Shown here: in pieces, positions 44,094 through 50,924 of the stretch | Layout of the letters: each line of letters starts with the position of its first letter | How positions within the stretch are numbered: position 1 is the first letter of the stretch | Position numbers and translations under genes: made by a program | Origin: an uncultured Lachnospiraceae bacterium | GTDB taxonomy: Bacteria > Bacillota > Clostridia > Lachnospirales > Lachnospiraceae | Length of the DNA: 64,000 bases | Reading direction: 5' to 3' | Assembly: GCA_949076555.1 (NCBI GenBank) | Contig: CARUOB010000002.1 | Span: 45,447 to 109,446 of the forward strand | Notes under the pieces: generated by a model | Told to the model about the DNA's origin: nothing | The model's database searches: none | What the model saw: the letters and a program-made list of their open reading frames with translations, nothing else

Positions 44094-45364
44094 ACAATCT
44101 CCTGATAATCCTTGCTTAGCATGTCGATACATAATTGCTTATATCGTTTTCCAATAATGCTCATAGAAAATTGCCCTGCAATTGTTTCTTCTGCCGCAAC
44201 GGAAAGTGTTTCCAAATGTTCTGTGCAGAATCTAATCCCCTCAGCAAGCTCTTCGCAGTCAAACGCCTTTGCCAGATACCCGTTTTTCTTATGCTCTATC
44301 ATGTCAGACATCCCGCCTATATCAAACGCCACAACAGGTAGCCCGCAGGCCATCGCCTCCGTCACCGCATTGGAAAGGTTTTCCTGCCTCGACGGAATTA
44401 CATAGACGTCCGCTTCGTTGTAAACCCTGGCCATCCGTTCCGGTGAATCGATCCTGCCGTAAAAACGGTATTCAAATTTCATATCTTCAAATATGTTCCG
44501 GGCAGCTTCCCCGGCAACAGAAAGGATATACTGATCCTTTGGCAGACACCCAAGCGCTTTTACGAGAAGGTCAAACCCCTTGCGCGTATCCGCAACGGAC
44601 ATCGCCCCGAAGAGGATTGTCTTTTTCTTTCCCCCTGTCCCCGCTGGCGCTGTTTCCTCAGGCTTTCTCCTGCGGTAAACATCCGTATCGACGGGGTTTG
44701 GTATCGTAACGCACCGCTTTCCGTCCAGAACCGGACTCTTTTTTGCACACGCCGTGATCCACCGGCTGCACCCCACCGCAGTAAATCTCCCTTGGGAGAG
44801 CATCTTACGCTTACGCCTTTGCAAGCGGTGCGCAAGCCCTTTCCCGTATTTCAAAAGCGGACAGTCCTGGCATCCTCCGTCGTACTTCCCGCATCCTCCG
44901 TCATAATGACAGCCACCCGTGAACAGCCACATGTCATGCATGACCCAGACCACCGGCTTTCCTGACCCGAGAAGCCGCTCCACACCTTTATAGGAAACAA
45001 AGGAGTTTACCCAGTGCAGGATGATGACGTCTGCCTCCTTCACCAGCGGATGCCTGTGGATCGCGAAGCCGAACCTGTCATTCACCACACTGTCCCGGGA
45101 GACCAGCAGATTCAAAAAATTACGGGCCTTAGAAAGAAAAAGAGACCCGCGTGTGGTTACCGCCGGTACAACGTTTTCCCCGCCCTTTTTCTCCCGAACC
45201 ATCAGGGCTGACTCCACCCCCTGCTTTCCCATGGCTGCGCTGATATTTGCCGCCGCGCGGTATGCCCCGCCGTAATCTGTTGTCGTTATGTGCAGTACTT
45301 TCAATGCACTTTTCCCTTCCGGCTTTCCATTCCCATCCGCAGATAAAGGAAGCGCTTCCTTCAC
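44090..45364 (-). CDS. Glycosyltransferase family 4 (left alternative operon, paralogue of 48466-49668)
   Basis: A 424-residue GT-B enzyme. 'VLHITTTDYGGAYRAAANI' is the acceptor loop, 'VVWVMHDMWLFTGGCHY' with 'CQDCPLLK' forms a cysteine-rich insert typical of this subgroup (WcaL/WcaC-like), and 'IPSRQENLSNAVTEAMACG' is the donor E-x7-E block. The plus-strand gene at 48466 encodes a close homologue, but this copy is richer in GC, so the two did not arise by a recent duplication in place. The start may be a later in-frame codon near 'LKVLHITTT', since the first about 20 residues are not shared with the paralogue. Confidence 0.87.
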   Translation of the reverse strand: MKEALPLSADGNGKPEGKSALKVLHITTTDYGGAYRAAANISAAMGKQGVESALMVREKKGGENVVPAVTTRGSLFLSKARNFLNLLVSRDSVVNDRFGFAIHRHPLVKEADVIILHWVNSFVSYKGVERLLGSGKPVVWVMHDMWLFTGGCHYDGGCGKYDGGCQDCPLLKYGKGLAHRLQRRKRKMLSQGRFTAVGCSRWITACAKKSPVLDGKRCVTIPNPVDTDVYRRRKPEETAPAGTGGKKKTILFGAMSVADTRKGFDLLVKALGCLPKDQYILSVAGEAARNIFEDMKFEYRFYGRIDSPERMARVYNEADVYVIPSRQENLSNAVTEAMACGLPVVAFDIGGMSDMIEHKKNGYLAKAFDCEELAEGIRFCTEHLETLSVAAEETIAGQFSMSIIGKRYKQLCIDMLSKDYQEIV

Positions 45365-46137
45365 TTTTTATCCCTGATATACAGGGCCCGATACACCCCG
45401 TGCAGCATCCCCGCAAGCACCCTGTTATTCCTCATAAACTCAAACACGGCAAACACCGGATACCCAAGCGGATAATGCTTCCTGATACACAGTGCCGCTT
45501 CTCTTTTATAGGCATCCTTCTGCAGGACGCTCGCCCCGTCATAGCTGTAGACACACACCGGGAATCCCAGCGCATGAAAGACAGCCTTTTCCCTGCTCTT
45601 TTTCATCATCCAGTCCCGGTCTGCACAGATCTTCAGGCTTGTGTCGAACAGGTCTTTTTCAAACAGCTTTCTTTTTACAAGCATCGCCTGATGGTTGATG
45701 CAGTCGCCTGTCAGGTAATAGATCTGTCTGGCGCATTTTCTGTCATAATTCCTGCGCGCCCGGCTTCCGTCCGTGTACAGGTACACGATATCGCCGTACA
45801 CGATATCCGCACCTGTCTGCACTATCTGCGCTGCCGCCTTTTCCAGCACCTGCGCATCGTGATAGACATCCCCCGCATTCAGAAAATGGATATAATTCCC
45901 TTCCGCCAGCGCAATGCCCTTGTTCATAGCATCGTAGATCCCCCGGTCCGGCTCCGAGACAACCTTCGCCGGATAGTCCCCCAGTGTCTTTTTAATGGTT
46001 TCCATGGTGCCGTCATTCGACCCGCCGTCCACAATGATGTACTCCACATCCGCATGGGTCTGGCGCTTCACGGATTCAATTGTCTCTGCAATGCGCTTTT
46101 GCGCCTGAAAGCAGACGGTAATCACTGATATCTTCAT
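45361..46137 (-). CDS. Glycosyltransferase family 2 (left alternative operon, paralogue of 47690-48472)
   Basis: A 258-residue GT-A enzyme. 'KISVITVCFQAQKRI', 'EYIIVDGGSNDGT', 'SEPDRGIYDAMNKGI' and 'IHFLNAGDVYHD' (D-x-D region AGD) match the WcaE/colanic acid-type GT2 subgroup. The plus-strand gene at 47690 is by eye about four-fifths identical in protein and differs mainly in GC-rich third positions here. It is the first gene of the minus operon, 66 bp from the left inverted repeat, and would be transcribed from the outward promoter at 46242-46269. Confidence 0.88.
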   Translation of the reverse strand: MKISVITVCFQAQKRIAETIESVKRQTHADVEYIIVDGGSNDGTMETIKKTLGDYPAKVVSEPDRGIYDAMNKGIALAEGNYIHFLNAGDVYHDAQVLEKAAAQIVQTGADIVYGDIVYLYTDGSRARRNYDRKCARQIYYLTGDCINHQAMLVKRKLFEKDLFDTSLKICADRDWMMKKSREKAVFHALGFPVCVYSYDGASVLQKDAYKREAALCIRKHYPLGYPVFAVFEFMRNNRVLAGMLHGVYRALYIRDKK

Positions 46138-46141
46138 GTTC

Positions 46142-46207
46142 TTACATCGTTTTGTCGGTTATCCTGTTATGGAATCCCCGCTGCCGCGGGGCAGATGTTT
46201 TCACCAT
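46142..46207 (-). other. 21-codon ORF starting inside the left inverted repeat
   Basis: The left repeat ends, in the direction of the minus operon, with GTAAAGAATGG. Its ATG (46207) opens a frame of 21 codons that stops four bases before the GT2 start. The right repeat carries the same ATG, which opens the GT8-remnant frame. It may be a leader peptide that differs by orientation, or simply chance; no homology is seen. Confidence 0.3.
46176..46191. other. GC-rich hairpin in the leader of the left operon
   Basis: CCCCGC-TGCC-GCGGGG forms a six-base-pair perfect stem with a four-base loop, 39 bp before the GT2 start. No T run follows in the direction of the operon, so it should not terminate transcription there; it may affect mRNA stability or ribosome access. 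Confidence 0.45.
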
Positions 46208-46224
46208 TCTTTACAGTGGACAAA
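46204..46224. repeat. Left 21-bp inverted repeat of the invertible cassette (IRL)
   Basis: CCATTCTTTACAGTGG plus ACAAA; its exact reverse complement is at 47534-47554. Within the repeat CCACT-GTAAAG-AATGG is a near-palindrome with five-base arms and a six-base asymmetric core, the form of a tyrosine-recombinase crossover site. It lies just outside the 3' end of the recombinase gene. Confidence 0.85.
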
Positions 46225-46241
46225 CACCATAATATTTTATT

Positions 46242-46269
46242 ATTATAGCATATCACGTGAAATATTCAA
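46242..46269 (-). promoter_or_regulatory. Outward sigma-A promoter at the cassette edge
   Basis: On the minus strand TTGAAT (46264-46269), a 16-bp spacer and TATAAT (46242-46247), with TGC directly before the -10 (extended -10). It is by far the best promoter match I found in the window. It lies within the last codons of the recombinase gene and reads through the left inverted repeat into the minus-strand GT2-GT4 operon. Inversion of the cassette would point it at the plus-strand operon at 47690. Confidence 0.75.
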
Positions 46270-47370
46270 TGAATTTTTTGATTTCCGCCATTTCCTGCCA
46301 TTTATTCTGTTATTTCTATCTTCAGCAGTCTGCCCTGCAAGAAACCATATTTTTTGCTCGTTTAACATATCTGCCACCTGCCTCTGCTGGTTTGGATACA
46401 AATGCCCATAAGTGTTTAAGGTGATCCGGATGTCCTTATGACCTAATCTTTCCTTAATTATAAGAGGCTGCACACCCTGATTGATCAGATAGGCAACACT
46501 GCTGTGACGGATATCATGTACCCGTATTCTTTTAACGCCTGCCTTTTCTGCCTGCCGCTTCAGTTTGTGCTGCACCGCCTCCGCAACCACAGGAAAAATG
46601 CGCGCATGCTCCTGCAAATCAGACAATTGATCCACATATTCCTTAATTTCCTGCGTCAAAAACTCCGGCAGTTCAATTATTCTCACTGACTGCTCTGTTT
46701 TAGGGGGTGTAATCACATCACGCCGTTCGCTCCGATAATAGGTCTTTGTAATACTTATACGATTATTGGGGAAATCTATATCTGATTTTGTCAAAGCAAG
46801 CAGTTCACCTTCCCGACATCCTGTCCAAAACAATATCTCAAACATGACATAGTAACGGCTCCCGGCTTCCATTGTACCGATAAAACGATCATATTCTTCT
46901 TTTGTCCAAAAATCCAATTTGTCCGCGACAGATTTCCCCATTTTCTTTACTTTCTTACATGGATTGTTTGACAGATTATAAATATTGCATGCATGCGTAA
47001 ACAATGCGGTGATCTGATTCTGCATCATGCGGAGATAGGTCTGCGCATAACCCTTTTGTCTCATAGCCTGTTGCCATTGTATAATTTGGGCCGGTGTGAT
47101 CTCATTCATCTTATGGTCTTGAAAATAGGGTAAAACATGTGCTTCGATCATATATCTTTTATTCTTAATGGAACGCTCTTTTAACTCACCTTCTTTATCG
47201 CGAAAATAGACCTCGACAAATACGCCCAGTGTCATATCCATATCTGTGTTAACGGATAGTTGAAAAGGATTCTCCCTTATCAAAATCTCTTTTGGGGCTT
47301 TATATCCATATTTCTTCTTTTTCTTTTTACCTTCTTCCCACTTTTCGTAGTAAAGCAAATTTCCCTGCAT
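46243..47370 (-). CDS. Tyrosine recombinase / phage-type integrase inside the invertible cassette
   Basis: A 375-residue enzyme. The catalytic set is visible: R186 in 'TGCREGELLAL', H285 and R288 in 'VHDIRHSSVAYL', H311 in 'RLGHKDIRITL' and the nucleophile Y321 in 'LNTYGHLYPN'. The N-terminus is lysine-rich with an arm-type DNA-binding region, followed by a SAM-like core-binding domain ('IEAHVLPYF' to 'NPCKKV'). The gene lies between perfect inverted repeats with no excisionase, phage or conjugation genes nearby, which favours a local inversion role over ICE or prophage integration. AGGAGG lies seven bases before the ATG. Confidence 0.9.
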   Translation of the reverse strand: MQGNLLYYEKWEEGKKKKKKYGYKAPKEILIRENPFQLSVNTDMDMTLGVFVEVYFRDKEGELKERSIKNKRYMIEAHVLPYFQDHKMNEITPAQIIQWQQAMRQKGYAQTYLRMMQNQITALFTHACNIYNLSNNPCKKVKKMGKSVADKLDFWTKEEYDRFIGTMEAGSRYYVMFEILFWTGCREGELLALTKSDIDFPNNRISITKTYYRSERRDVITPPKTEQSVRIIELPEFLTQEIKEYVDQLSDLQEHARIFPVVAEAVQHKLKRQAEKAGVKRIRVHDIRHSSVAYLINQGVQPLIIKERLGHKDIRITLNTYGHLYPNQQRQVADMLNEQKIWFLAGQTAEDRNNRINGRKWRKSKNSLNISRDML

Positions 47371-47399
47371 GTTCTTTCCTCCTTTGTATGGTTTGTGCT

Positions 47400-47433
47400 T
47401 TTGATCGGTTTGCCTTCTTTTGGGCCGATCAAA
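47400..47433. promoter_or_regulatory. 9-bp inverted repeat (operator or hairpin) ahead of the recombinase gene
   Basis: TTTGATCGG at 47400-47408 and CCGATCAAA at 47425-47433 form a perfect inverted repeat with a 16-bp centre, just downstream of and touching the candidate -10 of the recombinase promoter and about 30 bp before its ATG. It could bind an auto-repressor or accessory protein, or fold in the leader RNA. Confidence 0.5.
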
Positions 47434-47460
47434 TTTACATATCGTTAACTAATTTTCCAA
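47432..47460 (-). promoter_or_regulatory. Possible promoter of the recombinase gene
   Basis: On the minus strand TTGGAA (47455-47460), 17 bp, then TAAATT (47432-47437). Both elements match only four of six positions, with TG just upstream of the -10. It is correctly placed, about 60 bp before the recombinase ATG, and overlaps the inverted repeat at 47400-47433. Confidence 0.35.
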
Positions 47461-47533
47461 TGTCTATTCGTAATTTGCAATCCCAAATATCGATCACAAA
47501 CAGTCGTTACCTTGAATTGGGGTTCGAAAAATA

Positions 47534-47554
47534 TTTGTCCACTGTAAAGAATGG
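47534..47554. repeat. Right 21-bp inverted repeat of the invertible cassette (IRR)
   Basis: This is the exact reverse complement of 46204-46224. It reads toward the plus-strand operon as TTTGTCCACTGTAAAGA followed by ATGG, and its ATG opens the GT8 remnant frame. The remaining sequence between the recombinase start and this repeat (47371-47533) holds the recombinase promoter region and nothing else that I can identify. Confidence 0.85.
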
Positions 47555-47673
47555 CGAAAAGTGTTCTACTCCGTTACCTTTTCCTGCCGGGAGAATTGTT
47601 TATCTGTTTATTTCGTATTGCATATGAGTGGTTTATTTACACGGCAAGCAAAGATTCCATAGAAGAAAAATAA
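47551..47673 (+). pseudogene. Remnant of a GT8 gene 3' end, fused to the right inverted repeat
   Basis: A 40-codon frame that starts at the ATG inside the right repeat. Its second half, 'LPGELFICLFRIAYEWFIY' then 'TASKDSIEEK', matches the last residues of the intact GT8 gene at 40989-42005 ('LPRAVFIYLFRAAYEWFIY', 'RANKDSEREK') at about 20 of 28 positions. No start or active-site region remains. It shows that a GT8 gene once stood directly before the plus-strand GT2 gene, and that the recombinase and left operon came to lie between the two GT8 ends. Confidence 0.75.
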
Positions 47674-47689
47674 ATAAGATGATGCGAGC

Positions 47690-48472
47690 ATGAAGATTTC
47701 AGTGATTACCGTCTGCTTTCAGGCAGAGAGAACCATTGCAAAGACAATTGAATCGGTGAAATATCAGACTTATCAGGATATTGAGTATATTATCGTAGAC
47801 GGTGGCTCAAGCGACGGCACGATGGCAGTCATAGAAGAAACTCTGGGGGATTATCCGAAGAAGTTTATTTCGGAACCAGACAGGGGGATTTATGATGCCA
47901 TGAATAAAGGAATCAGTCTGGCTGAGGGAGAATATATACATTTTTTAAACGCAGGTGATACTTATCATGACATCCATGTGATAGAGCGTACAGTTTCACA
48001 GATCGAGAAAACAGGAGCGGATATTGTGTATGGCGATATCGTGTATTTGTATCCTGACGGCAGTAGGGAACGCAGGAATTATGACAGTAAGTGCAGCAGG
48101 CAGGTCTATTATCTCACAGGTGACTGTATTAACCATCAGGCGATGTTTGCAAAACGAAGACTGTTCGAAGTGGATCTGTTTGACACCGGCCTGAAGATCT
48201 GCGCGGATCGGGACTGGATGATGAAAAAGAGTAAGAAGAAAGCCGTCTTTTATGCGATGAAGTTCCCGGTATGCATCTACAGCTATGACGGGGTGAGTGT
48301 TCTGCATAAGGATGATTATAACAGGGAGGCGGCGCTTTGCATCAGGAGATATTATCCGCTGGGGTATCCCGTGTTTGCGGTATTTGAGTTTATGAGGAAC
48401 AACCGGGTGCTTGCAGGAGTGCTGCATGAGGTTTACCGGATTTTGTTTATCAGGGATGGGAAAAAGTGTTGA
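47690..48472 (+). CDS. Glycosyltransferase family 2 (right alternative operon)
   Basis: A 260-residue GT-A enzyme, the close paralogue of the minus-strand gene at 45361-46137. 'KISVITVCFQAERTI', 'YIIVDGGSSDGT', 'EPDRGIYDAMNKGI' and 'IHFLNAGDTYHD' give the same GT2 subgroup. The second half is nearly unchanged between the copies ('LKICADRDWMMKKS', 'YPLGYPVFAVFEFMRNN'), so they probably act on the same or very similar substrates. It is the first intact gene to the right of the cassette. I see no good promoter directly upstream in the present orientation. It overlaps the GT4 gene by seven bases. Confidence 0.88.
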   Translation: MKISVITVCFQAERTIAKTIESVKYQTYQDIEYIIVDGGSSDGTMAVIEETLGDYPKKFISEPDRGIYDAMNKGISLAEGEYIHFLNAGDTYHDIHVIERTVSQIEKTGADIVYGDIVYLYPDGSRERRNYDSKCSRQVYYLTGDCINHQAMFAKRRLFEVDLFDTGLKICADRDWMMKKSKKKAVFYAMKFPVCIYSYDGVSVLHKDDYNREAALCIRRYYPLGYPVFAVFEFMRNNRVLAGVLHEVYRILFIRDGKKC

Positions 48473-49668
48473 AGGTAGTGCATATAACGACAACAGATTA
48501 TGGTGGGGCATACCGTGCGGCATCGAATATCAGTCTTGCCATGTGTAAGCAGGGGATAATATCCTCTGTGCTCGTCAGAGAAAAAAGCAGTAGCGAGGAT
48601 GTTGTGCCAGCCATAAGCACACGGGTGGAACTCTTTTTTTCAAAAGCACGTAATCTTTTTAATCTGTTGATTTCGCATGGAGATGTGGTGAATGACAGGC
48701 TTGGATATGCAATCCATAAGCATCAACTTGTGAAAGAGGCTGATGTTATTGTACTGCATTGGATCAATTCTTTTGTGTCTTACAGGGGAGTGGAGAGGCT
48801 TCTTAAATTGGATAAGCCGGTGGTCTGGGTCATGCATGACATGTGGCCTTTTACAGGTGGCTGCCATTATGACAGGACGTGTGGAAAGTATCAGAAGACA
48901 TGCGAAGATTGTCCGTTGCTGAAGAATCAAAAAAATCTTACATATCGTTTACAACAGCGTAAAAGGAAGATGCTTTCGCAGGGAAGGTTTGCGGCGGTCG
49001 GGTGTAGTCGATGGATTACAGAATGCGCAAGAGAAAGCCTGATATTAAAGGACAAGCAATGTGTTTGTATACCGAATCCTGTTGATACGGATATTTATAA
49101 CAGGAAAAAATGCGAGGAGACAACGCAGAAAAAAAAGACGATTCTGTTTGGCGCGATGTCTGTAACTGATGAGAGAAAGGGACTGGATCTTCTGATTAAG
49201 GCGTTGGATTATCTGCCCGGAGAACAGTACGTCCTTTCTGTTGTTGGGGGAGCCGACCGGAAAATATGCGAAGAGCTGAATTTTGAATATCGTATTTATG
49301 GCAGAATTGGTTCGCAGGAACGTATGGCAGAAATCTATAATGAAGCTGATGTATATGTGATCCCGTCCAGGCAGGAGAACCTTTCTAATGCGGTGGCGGA
49401 AGCGATGGCGTGTGGGGTGCCTGTCGTGGCATTCAATGTGGGTGGAATGCCGGACATGATCGTACATGGAGAAACCGGATATCTGGCAAAAGCATTTGAT
49501 TGTAAGGAGCTTGCAAAAGGAATCGCGTTTTGCTGTGTCAATAAATTCTTGGGCGCAAATGCGGAAGAAAAAGTTAAAAATGAGTTTACCTATAAAAAGA
49601 TCGGCAGGAAATATGAGGCTTTATTGGAACAACTTCTGAAAGAAAAGCGTTTGGAAAAAGCAGATTAG
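48466..49668 (+). CDS. Glycosyltransferase family 4 (right alternative operon)
   Basis: A 400-residue GT-B enzyme starting at GTG 48466 (TTG 48469 is possible), inside the end of the GT2 gene. 'VVHITTTDYGGAYRAASNI', 'VVWVMHDMWPFTGGCHY' with 'CEDCPLLK', and 'IPSRQENLSNAVAEAMACG' match its minus-strand counterpart at 44090-45364. The differences cluster in the C-terminal 50 residues and in a linker near residue 210-225, where this copy is shorter. It would transfer a sugar from a nucleotide donor at the cytoplasmic face. Confidence 0.87.
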   Translation: MLKVVHITTTDYGGAYRAASNISLAMCKQGIISSVLVREKSSSEDVVPAISTRVELFFSKARNLFNLLISHGDVVNDRLGYAIHKHQLVKEADVIVLHWINSFVSYRGVERLLKLDKPVVWVMHDMWPFTGGCHYDRTCGKYQKTCEDCPLLKNQKNLTYRLQQRKRKMLSQGRFAAVGCSRWITECARESLILKDKQCVCIPNPVDTDIYNRKKCEETTQKKKTILFGAMSVTDERKGLDLLIKALDYLPGEQYVLSVVGGADRKICEELNFEYRIYGRIGSQERMAEIYNEADVYVIPSRQENLSNAVAEAMACGVPVVAFNVGGMPDMIVHGETGYLAKAFDCKELAKGIAFCCVNKFLGANAEEKVKNEFTYKKIGRKYEALLEQLLKEKRLEKAD

Positions 49669-49686
49669 ACGAAAACGGAGACTGAA

Positions 49687-50895
49687 ATGGAAATATGTAA
49701 CGGTTTATGTTATGGGTGCAACGCCTGTTTTTCTGCGTGCCCGGTAGAAGCCATAAGAATGGAAGCGGACGCAAAGGGGTTTTTCATTCCTGTAGTGGAT
49801 GAGAAAAAGTGTATTTCCTGTGGTAAGTGTAAGAATGTTTGCCCGGCGAATAAAGAGCACAATAATAAGGTTAATATACAGCATGTATATTCCGCATGGG
49901 CATCAGACAGGCAGATCAGACAAAAAAGCTCATCCGGTGGGGCATTTTCTCTTCTCGCAGAGGTAATTTTAAACAACTCAGATGAGAGCTGTGTTTTTGG
50001 TGCGGGATTTGACAAGAATTGGAAAGTAGTTCACAAAGGTATCAGACATACAGATGAGATACCGAAGATACGCGGGTCTAAATATGTGCAGAGCAATATT
50101 GGAAATACGCATAAAGAGGTAAAAAAAGAACTGGATGCAGAGCATGAGGTGCTTTTTGCAGGGACGCCCTGTCAAGTGGCAGGACTATTATCTTATTTGG
50201 GCCGGGAATATAGCAATTTGTATACAGTCGATATTTTGTGTCATGGTGTTCCGTCACCGGGAATATTCGAAAAGTATCTGGATTATATAAAACGGAGAAA
50301 CAGTAACAATATTACGGATATTAACTTCCGCTATAAAAAACCGAGCTGGAGTATTTTCAGTATGAGCATATCTTTTTCAGATCATAAGGCATATATTGCG
50401 TCAAAATATAAAGACCCGTATCTGATTGGCTTCCTGAGTGATTTATATCTGCGTGACTGTTGCCATGCATGTAAATATGCGTCCAGTCATAGAGTGGGTG
50501 ATATTACGATTGCCGATTTCTGGGGGTACCAATCGTATGAGAAAGAATCGAAAAATGATCAGAAGGGGGCATCCATGGTTGCTGTTAACACGGATAAAGG
50601 AAAGCTGCTGTTTGACAGAATAAAGACATGGGGCTACTGGAAAGAGCAGACACTGGAGTATGCGCAAAAAAGGAATCCCGGATTTAAGAAACCCTATGAA
50701 AAAAACAAACTGGCGGATTTGTTTTGGAATGATTACGTAAATAATATGGCGTATGATGTTTTACGTGAAAAATACTGTATGCCGGTAAAAGTTGATTTAA
50801 AAGAGCATATTCTCCGCTTTATAGAAAGTTACGGACATATAGCGCCGGGATGGCTGATCCTGTTTGTAAAAAAATTTGTAAAAATAGATGAATAG
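49687..50895 (+). CDS. FrhB-like protein with two [4Fe-4S] motifs (coenzyme F420 hydrogenase beta family)
   Basis: A 402-residue protein. 'CYGCNACFSACP' and 'CISCGKCKNVCP' in the first 60 residues are two ferredoxin-type [4Fe-4S] sites. The rest has 'SSGGAFSLLAEVIL', 'FAGTPCQVAGLLSYLG' and 'DILCHGVPSPGIFEKYL', the FrhB N- and C-terminal domains. Such proteins are common in polysaccharide loci next to pyruvyl transferases, where their redox role is unproven. This gene has no counterpart in the left operon. Confidence 0.85.
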   Translation: MEICNGLCYGCNACFSACPVEAIRMEADAKGFFIPVVDEKKCISCGKCKNVCPANKEHNNKVNIQHVYSAWASDRQIRQKSSSGGAFSLLAEVILNNSDESCVFGAGFDKNWKVVHKGIRHTDEIPKIRGSKYVQSNIGNTHKEVKKELDAEHEVLFAGTPCQVAGLLSYLGREYSNLYTVDILCHGVPSPGIFEKYLDYIKRRNSNNITDINFRYKKPSWSIFSMSISFSDHKAYIASKYKDPYLIGFLSDLYLRDCCHACKYASSHRVGDITIADFWGYQSYEKESKNDQKGASMVAVNTDKGKLLFDRIKTWGYWKEQTLEYAQKRNPGFKKPYEKNKLADLFWNDYVNNMAYDVLREKYCMPVKVDLKEHILRFIESYGHIAPGWLILFVKKFVKIDE

Positions 50896-50924
50896 CAGGA
50901 TGAGAATATAGCGAGGTCAATAAA

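Larger units (their letters stand above)
46204..47554. other. Putative invertible DNA cassette carrying its own recombinase and an outward promoter
   Basis: A 1351-bp segment bounded by perfect 21-bp inverted repeats. It contains one gene, a tyrosine recombinase, and a near-consensus promoter at the left inner edge facing out. Homologous GT2-GT4 operons diverge from both ends. Site-specific inversion between inverted repeats is established biology for such layouts (invertons). Repeats from integration of a mobile element would be direct, not inverted. Which operon is on is predicted to depend on orientation; as drawn it is the minus-strand one. Confidence 0.75.

Noticed and set aside
45247..46128. 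Long plus-strand open frame opposite the GT2 gene (293 codons)
   Set aside because: It is antisense to clearly conserved GT2/GT4 genes and has the composition of a shadow frame in GC-rich DNA.
46176..46191. GC-rich hairpin as a transcription terminator between the cassette and the left operon
   Set aside because: No T run follows on the minus strand, and the edge promoter would be useless if this stopped transcription.
46243..47370. Recombinase as the integrase of a prophage or conjugative element
   Set aside because: No phage, relaxase, excisionase or replication genes are nearby, and the flanking repeats are inverted rather than direct.
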